Program-made: the position numbers and the translations under genes | Notes under the pieces: model-generated | What the model saw: the letters and a program-made list of their open reading frames with translations, nothing else | What the model was told of the DNA's origin: nothing | The model's database searches: none | Shown here: positions 45,901-56,701 of the stretch, in pieces | Position numbering within the stretch: position 1 is the stretch's first letter | Layout of the letters: each line of letters starts with the position of its first letter | Assembly (NCBI GenBank): GCA_001051155.2 | Contig: JYIP02000011.1 | Span: 620,001 to 684,000, forward strand | Origin: Chrysoporthe austroafricana | Lineage: Eukaryota; Ascomycota; Sordariomycetes; Diaporthales; Cryphonectriaceae | Reading direction: 5' to 3' | DNA length: 64,000 nt

Positions 45901-48650
45901 TAATATGTCCTTAGACTTTGCATACAAAAGCTTGAGCGATAAATTATTAGACGACAGAAGATCGGACAAAGATGTTGCCTCGACATGCACGTTATCCTGA
46001 ACCTGGATTATACGCCTCGGCCAGTGGAGACAAGGATTGTAATCTGGCTCGACGTCGGTTTGGACTGACTAGTCGAGCGTTCATCTTGATATCTCGCCCA
46101 ATGATTCCTACTCTAGCCCTTCCTCTCATCCCTGTCCCGCGGAGAATACCGACTACTGTCGGAGCAGTAGACGAGTGGAATAACGAGGCATATCAGCTCG
46201 TATACCATTTTTTTGTAATGTACATTTTCCTGGCTTAGCTATACGCTCTTTACCCTTAGTGATTTCAGCCAGTATTCAATCATACTAGACGCTTCTTCCT
46301 CTCATATTTCTGGCGCATAGTTTCGAAGAACATAACGGTTCCCACTGAAGACGGGCCATGCATTAGTATATCAGTGCGGGTGACAAGGGTTATCCTTTCG
46401 CGGAACATCTTCCGTCAATAGGTTCTAGATGAGCTCTATCCGGGTACACTAATTAATACGTGAGTGCGAGGGCGGCTGTGACAAGGGCAAGGCGAGTTCG
46501 GTCGAGAGCCACAATTCCCGCTCGACCTAGTGTAATTAACAGGGCTGGACGCTGCGTAGCCAGGTCGAGCCTGTATTCGCTTTTGCGGGGCTGTAGATAG
46601 GAAATGCCCGAAAGGGGGCATAGTTCGTTGGTGATGGCAGGAAAACCTGGACGAGGCAAGACTGAGCATTAAATGCCCATGGCTCATACCAGCGCCACAC
46701 TCGGGTCCCAGAAAAGGGTTAAGGATATGTCGGAGGTCTTCTGCCTCTAGCGGCAGTCGGCTCCTAATGACGCTAGGCTTCAACGTCCCCAAATGTATGA
46801 CTGATATTGGCAAGTCTTTTGCGCGGAAGCGCACCCCCTTTCCCATCCCCATTTCCACAGACACAAACATGAACATTCTGCTTGATCATGCGTTTTCATA
46901 AGCTTCCCAGACATGAAGCAGTGTCTGTCGCACTATCACCAAGATCAAGATGCCCGTTATCTGAAGGAAGAGACGCGCGGAATAAGTAGCGGCCGTTCCA
47001 AAATGCTACGGCCCGGGCAGAGCGTCGTGCCCCTGCGCAAACGGCCTGTCACTTACCGCGGCGGCCCACCAGTGAGACTTCATCCCTCCTTAAGTACGCC
47101 ACCGATGCCGAGGCTTGCCCCAGCCTATGCATCCCTCTGTTCCGCCGTGGACCAACCTATGTGGCCGCGTTCGAGTCTGGCAGTCTACTATTGACAAGAA
47201 TTACTGCACTCCCTTGTTCGCATCTTTCCTGGACGGGACGTTCGCCGTCGGCTGCGATAATCGATTAAGCCTGTTGTGCAGAAGGAGCGGGAAGTGGCTC
47301 CGGAGTGCTTCGTGCCCCAAAATTATGAATCTTATGAGAGTTTGCTACTACTGTGGAGTCGATCTGGAACGGAGTGTATGGCGGTAATAAAAGGGGACGA
47401 AGTCCTTGTATAGACCAATTGCACGTCTGCCTTAGGCTAAAAGTCACTAGTCACTAGCGTATGGGCTGATCATGATATGAAGCAGGCCAGATAGACCTTC
47501 TACTTAATTATGCGCCCGATGTTCGAGACGATCTCCAGGCGGTGGGTCTCCTTTCGGATCGAGATACGGCTGGGTGTCTGGAATTCATGCCCGACAAAGG
47601 ATCCCTGTTACAAGGTGAGAAACCATTTTTGGCATTCACTGTACAGGTACAGAAAAGGAAACTTATTCATAGAGACCTCAGGAAAGAACACACAAAAGGC
47701 GTATTAGCTGTGTTTTCGAAATTATGGCTATGCGCATTATCAAAATAGCATACCAGCTGGTCATACAAAACGGCAGAAAGAGATGGCTAGAAAAAGAATA
47801 AAAAGCGGCGAGAGCAAGACTCTATATACCGGGGTCCGCTGCAATACCTTTATCGCTTACGTCTCGTGGGATCCTACCTATCAGAAGCTGCGAGGAGTCA
47901 GCCATCTTCCTAAAGCCATGGCACTGCCGGACGTAAATCAGTTTGTACGTATTCCGAAGCCACTCTGCCGAGATCAGGCGTTAACGTATTCAGCTTCGTA
48001 ACTTCTTTTCGTGCGGTGGAAGTTATACCAAGCCGGCTAGGAGGCGTAATATACGCAGACATATTCCACGTAAAGTAGAGAGAACCCTGGATGAGATTAT
48101 TGTGGAGCGAGGTCCGAACGGCGAGCCCGAAGGGGACGATGTGGATATGGACGACGTGGATATGGACGACGAGGCCCCTCTGCTCAGGTCATTTGCAGCA
48201 GACCCTCCCAACGTACGCTGCGAACAAAGGAAGCCTATCGACACGACAGACTATAATGGCTTAGGCCTTATAGCGGAAGAGGGATTGTAGGATAGTGCTA
48301 CGATAAACGGTTTACAAATAGCCTTGGTGCCTATGATCCAAGATGATGATCTGCCCGGCAGCGAGGATCTAGCCTTCGAGGATGAACTGGCAGAAGCGGA
48401 TTCCGAGGATGCAAACGCTGCTGCTTCTATAGTGGACGGTACAGCGTCGGGAGGGCAAGCACATCGCGACCAGGCATCAGTGGTGCCGCAAGGCGTTTTG
48501 GCATCGAAAGACCAAGTCCAAGACATATTTCCGGGGAGAGACTCTTCAACTACTCGTGGGTTGCATGAGGAAATCATAGGAAAAATGCTGGGACTGATGG
48601 CAGAGTTTCGGCATATCCTCCAAAAATAGCTCTGTAATTAGTTTCTTATC
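42960..48650 (+). repeat. unclassified element U, longest copy (copy 2)
   Basis: Order: non-coding end 42960-43450 (reverse complement of 20030-20560, with shared CCAACGTCCTCC and GGTGACATTT blocks); frames matching copy 1a at 44083-44470 and 44597-45470; a block at 46010-46420 matching 16390-16680; frames matching copy 1b at 47510-48001 (NTFIAYVSWDPTYQKLRG) and 48102-48629 (acidic, ending EFRHILQK). 46440-47430 is not matched in copy 1 except a 40-bp piece at 46886 that resembles 17912. All frames are broken. There are no TIRs, no LTR/PBS and no recognisable catalytic domain. It may be a single ~5.7-kb element whose gene I do not know. Confidence 0.6.
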
Positions 48651-50030
48651 TAGCTGTAGTACACTTATCTAATATATGTTGGCGCGTAGCGTGGTAGGTC
48701 GCTAGGGGTGCAGTATTTGTCTCGGATGGCCTGTACTTATGGACACACAGGAATTGACCGTGTACACTACGGCTACGAGGACTCCCTAAAGTGCTCCCGG
48801 TCATGACAATGCGACTGTACACTTTCTTTGTGTATGCCAACAAGGTAGGATTGGATAGATCTGTAGCACTTTCAGAAGCGATCAGTCTACGCGGCTGCTG
48901 TGTTTTCACCGCGGACACTCGTAGTTACAGCAGACGGTATTAGCTACTATACGCCTCTAGAACGCGAAATTGGGCCTTAACATGCACTTCCTATTGAGCG
49001 ATTTCTGTCGGCACGATACCTTAATCCTCAGGATTCTTGAGAATTCCGCGGTTCTCATCCTTCCAGTCCGATACGTCTGGCTACTAATCATTCATCTGCA
49101 ACGAAGTATGATATTACTAACGTTGGTTAGCACTAGCTAATAGTATATTATTTCTACCTATTTCACGCTTGCCGGCATTTCGACTTACTTGCTGCGTTAT
49201 AATGCCTGCCTACCTTAATACCGCGTATCAGGTATGTCGTACAATATAGTACCGTTTTCGTTGCGACCTAAGACGATGTAAATATCATAATTTAGTCCAC
49301 CCTTAGACAGTTCAATGCCTTCTTATATGAAAGGCATCGAGTGGGCTACGAAGTATAAAGTAGTCGCTAATGCAACAAACTGTCAAGTTTATTCCAACGG
49401 AGCTGGGGGCAGAACCCGTCTTGTCAGCCTAACGCAAGCGTACGAAAACAGCGGGCCGGCTTTTAGGCAAATCTAACAAGCTAAAAAATGCGATTATGAT
49501 TATTACGTCCTTAATGGTTTAGTTTGCGACAGCTAATCGCGATGCAGCATTGTGATCCTACCCTATAGTCACTCGGTCGAGGTACCGGACTTGCAAAACA
49601 CTTCGGCTTCTTGTGCAATAAGAACACCATTTCGTAGAGTCTTTAGTTGTTGATGTCGGGCCCCTTATATGCTAAGATACGTTAGCAGGCGGTATAAGAC
49701 ACATACATCATGTTGCTGATCGCTTATGATCGTGTTTGGTACAACGAGAGTAGGATCCGTCACTAGCTTGCGTGACCATCAAAGCACAATAGTATGCACG
49801 CAAATAGAAGGATTTATCCTGGAAGGGCACGACGGCGTTTCCTAAAATACTAGACACGAAATCGGGGTCGTATCTCTAAGCGGTTAGGACCCAAAGGTTG
49901 CTGGCTGCTATAAGAACCTCATGGTGCCAGCTTTCTGTTTTCTGTACATGCTGTCAAACTTTCATCCTTCTGCAAGATTTCTATTCTATACTTTCTCAGA
50001 ACCCCTCGAGCTCTGTTAGACCAGTTCATT
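48651..50030. other. no gene recognised
   Basis: AT-rich, stops in all frames. It includes the promoter side of the next gene. Confidence 0.35.
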
Positions 50031-50933
50031 ATGGAGTTTCCGATCCAACAGCCATTCGACAGCGAAAAGTACCATATGCTGAAGAAAAGGCAACGTGAGG
50101 AAACAGAGAGAGCAGCGGCGCGGAAGAAGCAAAGAGAAGGGATAGCAAAGGCAGATATGGGAACGCTAAGTAAGTGCAGACGGAATTCAGCAACGCCTTG
50201 TATCCAAGCCTCAGTTGGAACGATGCCGGCATTGCGCCTTAAGCTTCCAGATACCGGAAATCCTATAGCCGAATCAGCAAGGTTTGTCGACCGATCATTG
50301 GGACTCGGCGCTAACGATCGCATGGCAGGGTCTATATCAGGTGAGTGTAATACGTATGGTTAGTGACATTCGCTAAACAGGCTAGGCATGTCCACCGATC
50401 AGAAAGACGGCCAGCATATAGGCAAGAGTCTTGCGCCACGAGCTCCTGATGCTTTCCAAGTCGATAACGGCTTCCCAGCCGTCCCCGTCCCTACTAATAC
50501 GCATAAGAGCACAAAGAAGGAGGACTGTGAGACTCTGAATGCTCCATTCGAGTCGAGAGGTTCTTCCACGATCGATTCGCAACTAATTCCACTGCTATCC
50601 GATCCGCAACTCGCTACTGGCACAGCAAGTGAAGATACGAACACAGAAATATATGAGTACTACCACTTATTCGGGATCAATGAGTCGCTTGCAACGCCGG
50701 TAGTCGGCATTCTATGGGCGGATGGCACTCCTGGTATGGAGTACGCACAGAATGTACTATCAGAAGATATCGAGTCATTCAAGACTCGGCATGGAGCACA
50801 GCGGAAGATGGAGGCTGTGGGTGAGACGGAAATCGGTGGGGAGAAATTCTACGTTGTCACCTGCACCATGCTGGTCGCTGAGGCGTGGATGAAGGAGCCG
50901 CTTGTACGGGAATACGAAAGGCGTCAAAGGTGA
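50031..50933 (+). CDS. unknown protein, two exons
   Basis: Exon 1 runs from ATG 50031 to about 50340 (SEKYHMLKKRQREETERAAA: a charged helix). A 45-bp intron (GTGAGT donor, candidate branch GCTAAAC, acceptor AGGCTAG) joins in phase to GMSTDQKDGQHIGKSL and continues to TGA at 50931-50933. The product is about 285 residues. The C-terminal part (YEYYHLFGINESLATPVVGI, then GEKFYVVTCTMLVAEAWM) looks folded. I recognise no family. Composition and the clean splice support a real gene. It lies upstream of the chromodomain gene on the same strand. Confidence 0.5.
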
Positions 50934-51413
50934 AGACGGGTTGAAACAGACATATATTGAAGAGGAAGATATGACGGGCAGAAATTGCTTGCGACGACCA
51001 TCAGTGACAAAACGTCAATGCAACAGACTTTTAAGGAGTCTAAAAAGAAAAATCTTGCCATGTTGCCTATTCATTGAGAACACCTTTAGGAGCTTCCATT
51101 AATGACAAACTCCATTCAGAACAGTCTCCCAACTTGTGAACATCCAATAAAGACTTAGCTGTTTCCCGAAAGTCTGTAATTTCACAATACAAACTGTCTC
51201 GACTCGCTATTTAAATCACGGCTGGCCCTGTCCTGTCATGCATCTTTGTTTTCCCATCGCTAAGCATTACATCGCCTGCTGGCCAGGTCATTTCAAGATA
51301 ATCTTTTCAAAACGTAATATTCTCATTTCTAATATTTCTTGCTACTTACGGCGGGCCGTTGTTTTATTGCCACAGTATTATTTGATTCTTGACCTCTCTT
51401 TCCCCGCGGAAAT
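50934..51413. other. no gene recognised
   Basis: AT-rich spacer before the chromodomain gene. Confidence 0.35.
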
Positions 51414-51842
51414 ATGCTTTCGAATCATACCATGATCCATGTACATCCAGATCGCGCGTATCAAGGCTCGCTGATCACAACAGCCTGGTCCTCTGAAGTC
51501 GTCATACTACAAGTCCTCTACAGTATGAAAACACCAACCCGAACGTTTCACGGCATACTAGTGAGGACACTCGACTACGAATCCGACCATAGTGGCCTAC
51601 ACTGGGCCTCTGAAGACAAACAAGGCCTTCGCATATGGCAGGAATGTCGCCAACGCCCCTTTATCGTGGACGGAAAGCAGGAACATGATATCGAGGAGAT
51701 AGTTGGACATTACGAAGCACAGGCTGGTTCTGTGTATTACGCGGTGAAGTGGTGGAACTATGAATGCCCTACGTGGGAGCTAGAGCAAGATCTATCTAGC
51801 AGTCCACTCATCACTGAGTATTGCCTACGCCTTGTAAACTAA
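51414..51842 (+). CDS. small stand-alone chromodomain protein
   Basis: Uninterrupted 142-codon frame from ATG to TAA. Residues about 91-140 match a chromodomain: HDIEEIVGHYEAQ, then VYYAVKWWNYECPTWELEQD, including the W/Y cage positions and the TWE motif. The N-terminal 90 residues have no assignment. There is no integrase, zinc knuckle or RT nearby, so it is not simply the tail of a gypsy element, although it could derive from one. It might bind methylated H3K9 in repeat heterochromatin, but that is inferred from the fold. An additional upstream exon cannot be excluded. Confidence 0.65.
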   Translation: MLSNHTMIHVHPDRAYQGSLITTAWSSEVVILQVLYSMKTPTRTFHGILVRTLDYESDHSGLHWASEDKQGLRIWQECRQRPFIVDGKQEHDIEEIVGHYEAQAGSVYYAVKWWNYECPTWELEQDLSSSPLITEYCLRLVN

Positions 51843-53683
51843 CAAATGCATTCAACCATCATAAATCATAATCATTTATCACGCCCTGTATAACCGTCGC
51901 CCTGGACCTTCTGGAGCTGAACTTGAAAGGCCATGGCGACTCTTCCACCGTTCCTGTGTCGCTGCCATTTTGTGAATATCGGACTCTTGCATCAGCTTGA
52001 GTGGACGTTCTTGTAGCGGAAAGGCTTGGAAATCAGAACACTGCGTTCCAGGAAAATCGGCACAATTTCAGGGACATGACGCTATTGCCACGAATTGAGA
52101 AGATACGAAGGTATCTTAGCTGTCGCCTTTTTTTATTTAATGAATGCTGCTACTATATAGAAATACCTAGTAGGCATGGCTGAAATACGTACCACATAAA
52201 TCCCATGTAGGTATATCTGTACTGGTAATAGCAGCGAAGATGTGCCAGAGACTTCCTAAGTAGTTCTGTCTGACAGTGATGGCAGCAGGGGGTGTTTGTC
52301 AAGACTGCAAGCTTTCCCGGTGGGCTTGCCTACGAACTAGGCTCCTCGATGTGCTAAGTTGGCTAGCTCTCTCAGCCGTCTTTCATGCAGCTAAAGTCTG
52401 TGCTACCAGGCCTCGCCATCTTTCCCGTGCTGTTGCTTTGTTTTGCAAAGGTCATTAATTGCCAAGCAGCGAGCCTCCATATACACTGCTGCTTATTGAT
52501 GTAATTATCTCTCGTGGCCGCCGAAAGTGGAGACTAGGGTACTCCCGAATTGTTTAAGGTTGTTATGGACGAAGTCGTCCACTGTTTATGGCCCTCAAGT
52601 CCGCATTCCGCTTTGGCCAATTCGACTATTGTAAGCTCTATCGCTTTCGCAACAACAACCTCTTGTAGAAACACAACCGAGACATCAGGCAGCAAGAGTT
52701 TATCCAGCCCTCCACGTGCCTCTTCCACCAAGACATTCCCTCGCAGCAGCCCAGAGCCTTCGGACGCACGCACATTGGCAACCAGCGCAGGTGAAATCTG
52801 ACCCGAGGGCTTTGAGGCCAGCAACGGCAAAATAGATGATTTCTGGGTACAGCATGCTATTGTATGACATGATGGATCCACCCTGCCGTTTGCGGCCGGC
52901 TTTTCAACATCACTGGGACGCGCAACCCCTCGGGGGCTTGTCTTATCTGCGTTCGGCCACGAAGAGGCGTTTGACTGGCCGAAAGATTTCAAGCTTGCGC
53001 AAAACTGTCTTTAGAAGGATGGATTCATAGCGCAAATTGCCGACGCGACCAGCTCTGTGGTGCCATAAGATCACTGAAAAGCGCTGGAAAGCATGGTGTG
53101 AAGACAGAGACGGAAGAGAGACTGATCTCTCATGGACCTTACAGATTCTGGGGCTCTTTGGAGCTGTCATAGGTACATGAGATATCGTTTAGAATGAGAG
53201 CTTGTTTGTGCACGTTCAAGAACTACTAGAGGGATCGTCGTCGTGATGATTGACTATTGTGATCTCAAAGAAAGCTTTCGAAGCCTCTTACAGCTACGGT
53301 TTACTGTTTAATATCTGGTTGTAAAATCTCATAACAACCCTTAGTCCACAACAGTGTTCCTGTAAAGCTGATAATAGGTATTCTGAACGAGTGGTAAGTT
53401 TTCACATCTTCTGAGTAGAGGAGCTCAAACTGGCGGCGTTCAAAATCTTACAGAAGCAAACGATCGAACCGAAGCCAGAAAGGGCTATGTATTAATATGC
53501 TTTGAGCGTAACGTGATTCATGTGATAATATGAACGGAAAAACGCCTGTCAGTAACAGCCAATCTGAAGGACAGGAATCTGTCCGAGGATATAAAGATAA
53601 ATAGGTCATGCATCCTTACCAATAAAGGCGCACGTTCTACGCATAGTAGGTATGCAAGTATCATCTTATACGTATCGCTACCA
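51843..53683. other. no supported gene; possible decayed coding sequence at 52.5-53.2 kb
   Basis: Between 52530 and 53180 several frames have protein-like stretches (plus: RPAFQHHWDAQPLGGLSYLR; ITEKRWKAWCEDRDG), but no frame stays open and I recognise no domain. Probably an old gene or transposon relic. Confidence 0.3.
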
Positions 53684-54937
53684 ATGGGTACTTTTTTGAG
53701 CTTGGTTCGGAACTTGAGCACTGGAAACGCCCTCAGCGATACGTCAGAACACAAGAATGGGCTGCCAGACTTCTCATTGGCGCCAATCAATACATTAGTG
53801 CTTGCCGGGCCTTCAAGGGGCATTGAAGTGGTCGTTCATCCAAGTCCCACAGTCAAAGCCCTATCGACTGATCCTCCAGTGCTACCCACAACAAACAATG
53901 ATGCCTATGCTCACGCCATCCTTCGAACTTTGCAGTACGCCAAGAGCAAAGAATGGCTGCAATGTATGCGCGATCGGCACTATGTGTTGTGCATTGACGA
54001 CAATTTTCGCTTGGAAAGATCGACCAAGGACGCGATTCGTATCTTCGCATGCTACCTCCTTCTTATTTCGCGGGCCTTCGACGCCGATATGACGCTGTTC
54101 TTTACGAGCCAGAGAAATACAGAGGAGCAAGCGCTTCCACAGGATGTGCGGAACAAGGCAGCTTATCTCGATGCTTTATTCTCTTGCAGCAACTGGTACG
54201 ACGCCATGCGGCTCGTGGAAAGCTCCCTCGAGGATCGGGATCTGGGGATCCGAAGGTGGATGAATTCCGTTGTTCAACGCGAATACACGACTGGGGAGCT
54301 TTTCCTCAGACTCCTGGCTCATGTACGGGAGCAAAGACTCCCCTACTGGACAGGATGGGAGGCGCGGCATCTCGAATGCGATGCCCTTCTTAGCCTTTAC
54401 CGAGAGGCTATAAACAAGTCGAAAGAGCAACCTAAACACTTGAACAGCCTCGGCTTTACTATCAAGTCGGCCATCTGGCGAGCGAACAGAATGCTTCTGT
54501 GGGAAGAGGTCACGAGGCCCACGAGCTTTGTCATCCTCACAGGCTCGCGATTGCAGGCGTCGGAAGTGTTCTCCATCAGAAATGACTTGAAGCGGATCAG
54601 GGGCATTGGGACAGAATTTTCCGTGCAGGTGGTGCCGTTCGTCCAGACGGAACGCGATCCTTCGCTTCACGCTCATCGTCAGCTGGATAACTTGGGTTCC
54701 GGTGAAAAAGACATTTATAGCTTCACGCCGATTGTAGAATCTGCATTCTTGCGTAGCGGCCCCAGCGCTATGCTACTCGCCAAGATCCTGAATAGCCACG
54801 TGCAAGAGTGGGACGAGAAACGGCTCGCAGAGAAGGACAAATACGGCAATAAAGCATCTCGGTTTGCTCAACGAATATTACAGATGCCTTCACTTAGAGA
54901 AGTGAAAGCAGCCCTAGACCTGGAAGGCGATTTATGA
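53684..54937 (+). CDS. unknown protein, possible degenerate vWA-like fold
   Basis: Intact single-exon frame of 417 residues. A hydrophobic strand ending in acidic residues (HYVLCIDDNFRLE), a long helix (IRIFACYLLLISRAFDADMT) and a second strand LFFTS, then much later TSFVILTGSRLQ and EFSVQVVPF, give an alternating strand/helix order like a vWA domain. However, the metal-binding DxSxS motif is absent. I therefore do not assign a function. It lies between repeats and the RING-patatin gene on the same strand, 1.8 kb upstream of it. GC content and the lack of stops point to a real gene. Confidence 0.6.
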   Translation: MGTFLSLVRNLSTGNALSDTSEHKNGLPDFSLAPINTLVLAGPSRGIEVVVHPSPTVKALSTDPPVLPTTNNDAYAHAILRTLQYAKSKEWLQCMRDRHYVLCIDDNFRLERSTKDAIRIFACYLLLISRAFDADMTLFFTSQRNTEEQALPQDVRNKAAYLDALFSCSNWYDAMRLVESSLEDRDLGIRRWMNSVVQREYTTGELFLRLLAHVREQRLPYWTGWEARHLECDALLSLYREAINKSKEQPKHLNSLGFTIKSAIWRANRMLLWEEVTRPTSFVILTGSRLQASEVFSIRNDLKRIRGIGTEFSVQVVPFVQTERDPSLHAHRQLDNLGSGEKDIYSFTPIVESAFLRSGPSAMLLAKILNSHVQEWDEKRLAEKDKYGNKASRFAQRILQMPSLREVKAALDLEGDL

Positions 54938-55762
54938 ATTGGCCAATTCTGAATTAGATTCAATATTTTCCTTTTCTTTATGTTTTTCTATTTCTTCTTT
55001 CTCATTAATGATCAAAGCGCGTATACTCTTTGAATTTGGTTTGTTGGGATAACCAATATATTCAAGATATTTCCTTATTTAATTTTCATATCCATTTCTC
55101 GCTCAGGGTTTTCATCCCGTTTCGTATTTCATCCAGCCCATGAAGAGTTCGACGCAAGGATGTTGTGTTGGACCTGGTTCTGATTGTTAAAATCTTCTGA
55201 AAAGCCAGCATTACTACTATATACGTACCCGGCTGCTTAGGTCTACCCGCGTAAACCTCTAATGAATGTATAAAAAAGTCTCATAAGTTATGCATGTTAG
55301 GTGGCTTAATGTAATCTCTACAAATATAGAAAAACTGCGGAAATCATCTCCACATTAATCTTCCCAGCCCACCTTTACCAGGCTATTCGGTTTTAATATT
55401 TGAACAAGATTCCAAGTATCCTTCGGCTTTTTGGCGTAATTTCCAGCTTGCATTGTAAAAAGTACCTGACATAGCGCAAAGCCATGTTATACCCAAATCA
55501 GACAGGCTGCTTATCGAATTTGCTTTTCTTCAATAATTCTTCCGTTTCTTAGTATATTGCCTTTCTGCCTCTCTGCCTGCCCATTACTTCTTCTCTCTCG
55601 TTTTTCGTCATCTTTCCCGGTTCTCTTTGTTTCCCCCTTTTTTTTTCTTTTTCCCTTTTTCGTTTCTTGTAGGTTATCGAAAGTGTGCCTTGTTAAGATT
55701 ATATCCACACGCGCTGTGTGTTTGCTTCGCGATTCTATGGAATGCGCCACGGTTGGATGTAG
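54938..55762. other. no gene recognised
   Basis: T-rich spacer; 55560-55670 is a T/C-rich tract with a T9 run. Contains the 3' sides of the two converging genes. Confidence 0.35.
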
Positions 55763-56208
55763 TTACGAATCAGTCTTCCTCTTCTTCCCTGTCTGACTCT
55801 CGCCTTTCCCGTCTTTAGCTTCTGCGATCTGTCCATACCTCTGCTCACGCAGGCTCGAGAGGAGGCGGTCTTTCTCGGAGTTGGCCTGCTTGAGGTCCTG
55901 GACTTCTTCTCTTGCCGTGAACAAAAGATAGCCCTGGGCCTCAATGATGTAGTTCTTCTCGGCAAGCTCTTTGCTCAGAGCCGCGAGGGTCTCCTTGTGC
56001 TGGTCGAGTTCCGTCTCCACTAGTTCCTGATACAGCACTTCCTCATCGAGCTGCTCCTCGTACTTGGACAAGAGGTCGAGCAGCTCTTGATTATGAGAGC
56101 GGGCCCGTTTCAGCCAGTCCTGGATCTGGTGGTAGGACCACTGTTGCTCGCCAAGTTCTTCGCTGAGTACGATGTCGTCAAGGTTTTGAGAATGCTGAGT
56201 CCTAGATG
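55763..56208 (-). CDS. coiled-coil protein, 5' exon unresolved
   Basis: The minus frame is open from about 56208 to a stop at 55763 with no ATG in the upstream part. It reads ELGEQQWSYHQIQDWLKRAR, then EQLDEEVLYQELVETELDQH, then AEKNYIIEAQGYLLFTAREE and a basic end GKKRKTDS. Nearly all of it is predicted coiled coil. A 3' splice site (CATCTAG) precedes it near 56209. A possible first exon with an ATG at 56431 encodes a Lys-rich run (AKKRKKKKKNE), but the junction is not settled. Function unknown. Confidence 0.5.
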
Positions 56209-56701
56209 ACTATAAGCAGTCGTTCACTGTCTAGCAATAGGGCAGATTGGGAGACCAGGGAGACCAACATAGTTTACTACTTGGAATAGTGAGGAATACA
56301 ATCAGTATTAAAGTGACTTCATTTATCGTTAATATAGTTCCAATTCGTCTGACCACTTCATTCTTTTTTTTTTTCTTTCTTTTTTTGGCAGGACGCAACG
56401 CAAGTCTTGGATCTTCAAGACGAGGAAGCATCTACATATCAACGCTACAGCCAGAATTGAGAAGAAAGTCTTTTCTAACTTCATTCAATGCAGGCTGACC
56501 GTTTGCAGCGGCAATAAGCGCCGGAAATGCTTAGTCTAAAAACCCAGGAAATCTTCAAGTCCGCTCTCATTTCGAATAGGACCCTTTCGCAAATGAAGAC
56601 GCTGACTGTGGTGGTTGGTGAAAGCCATAAGAGGAGGTGAGAACCCGTCGTAGGTCTTACGATCTAGCAGGCATCGGTAGCGCTTTCCGCTTCGGCATAC
56701 T
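56209..56701. other. divergent spacer; candidate first exon of the coiled-coil gene
   Basis: It contains the ATG at 56431 (minus) and the promoter side of the RING-patatin gene. No canonical TATA box is evident. T10 and T7 runs at about 56365-56387. Confidence 0.35.

Noticed and set aside
42960..48650. Starship captain (DUF3435 tyrosine recombinase) or Helitron
   Set aside because: I looked for recombinase or Rep/helicase motifs in the U segments and saw none; the family remains unassigned.
52534..53170. gene on either strand between 52.5 and 53.2 kb
   Set aside because: Overlapping frames on both strands, each interrupted, and no recognisable domain.
55557..55818. plus-strand frames rich in Phe, Ser and Leu
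   Set aside because: They come from a T/C-rich tract and are antisense to the end of the coiled-coil gene.
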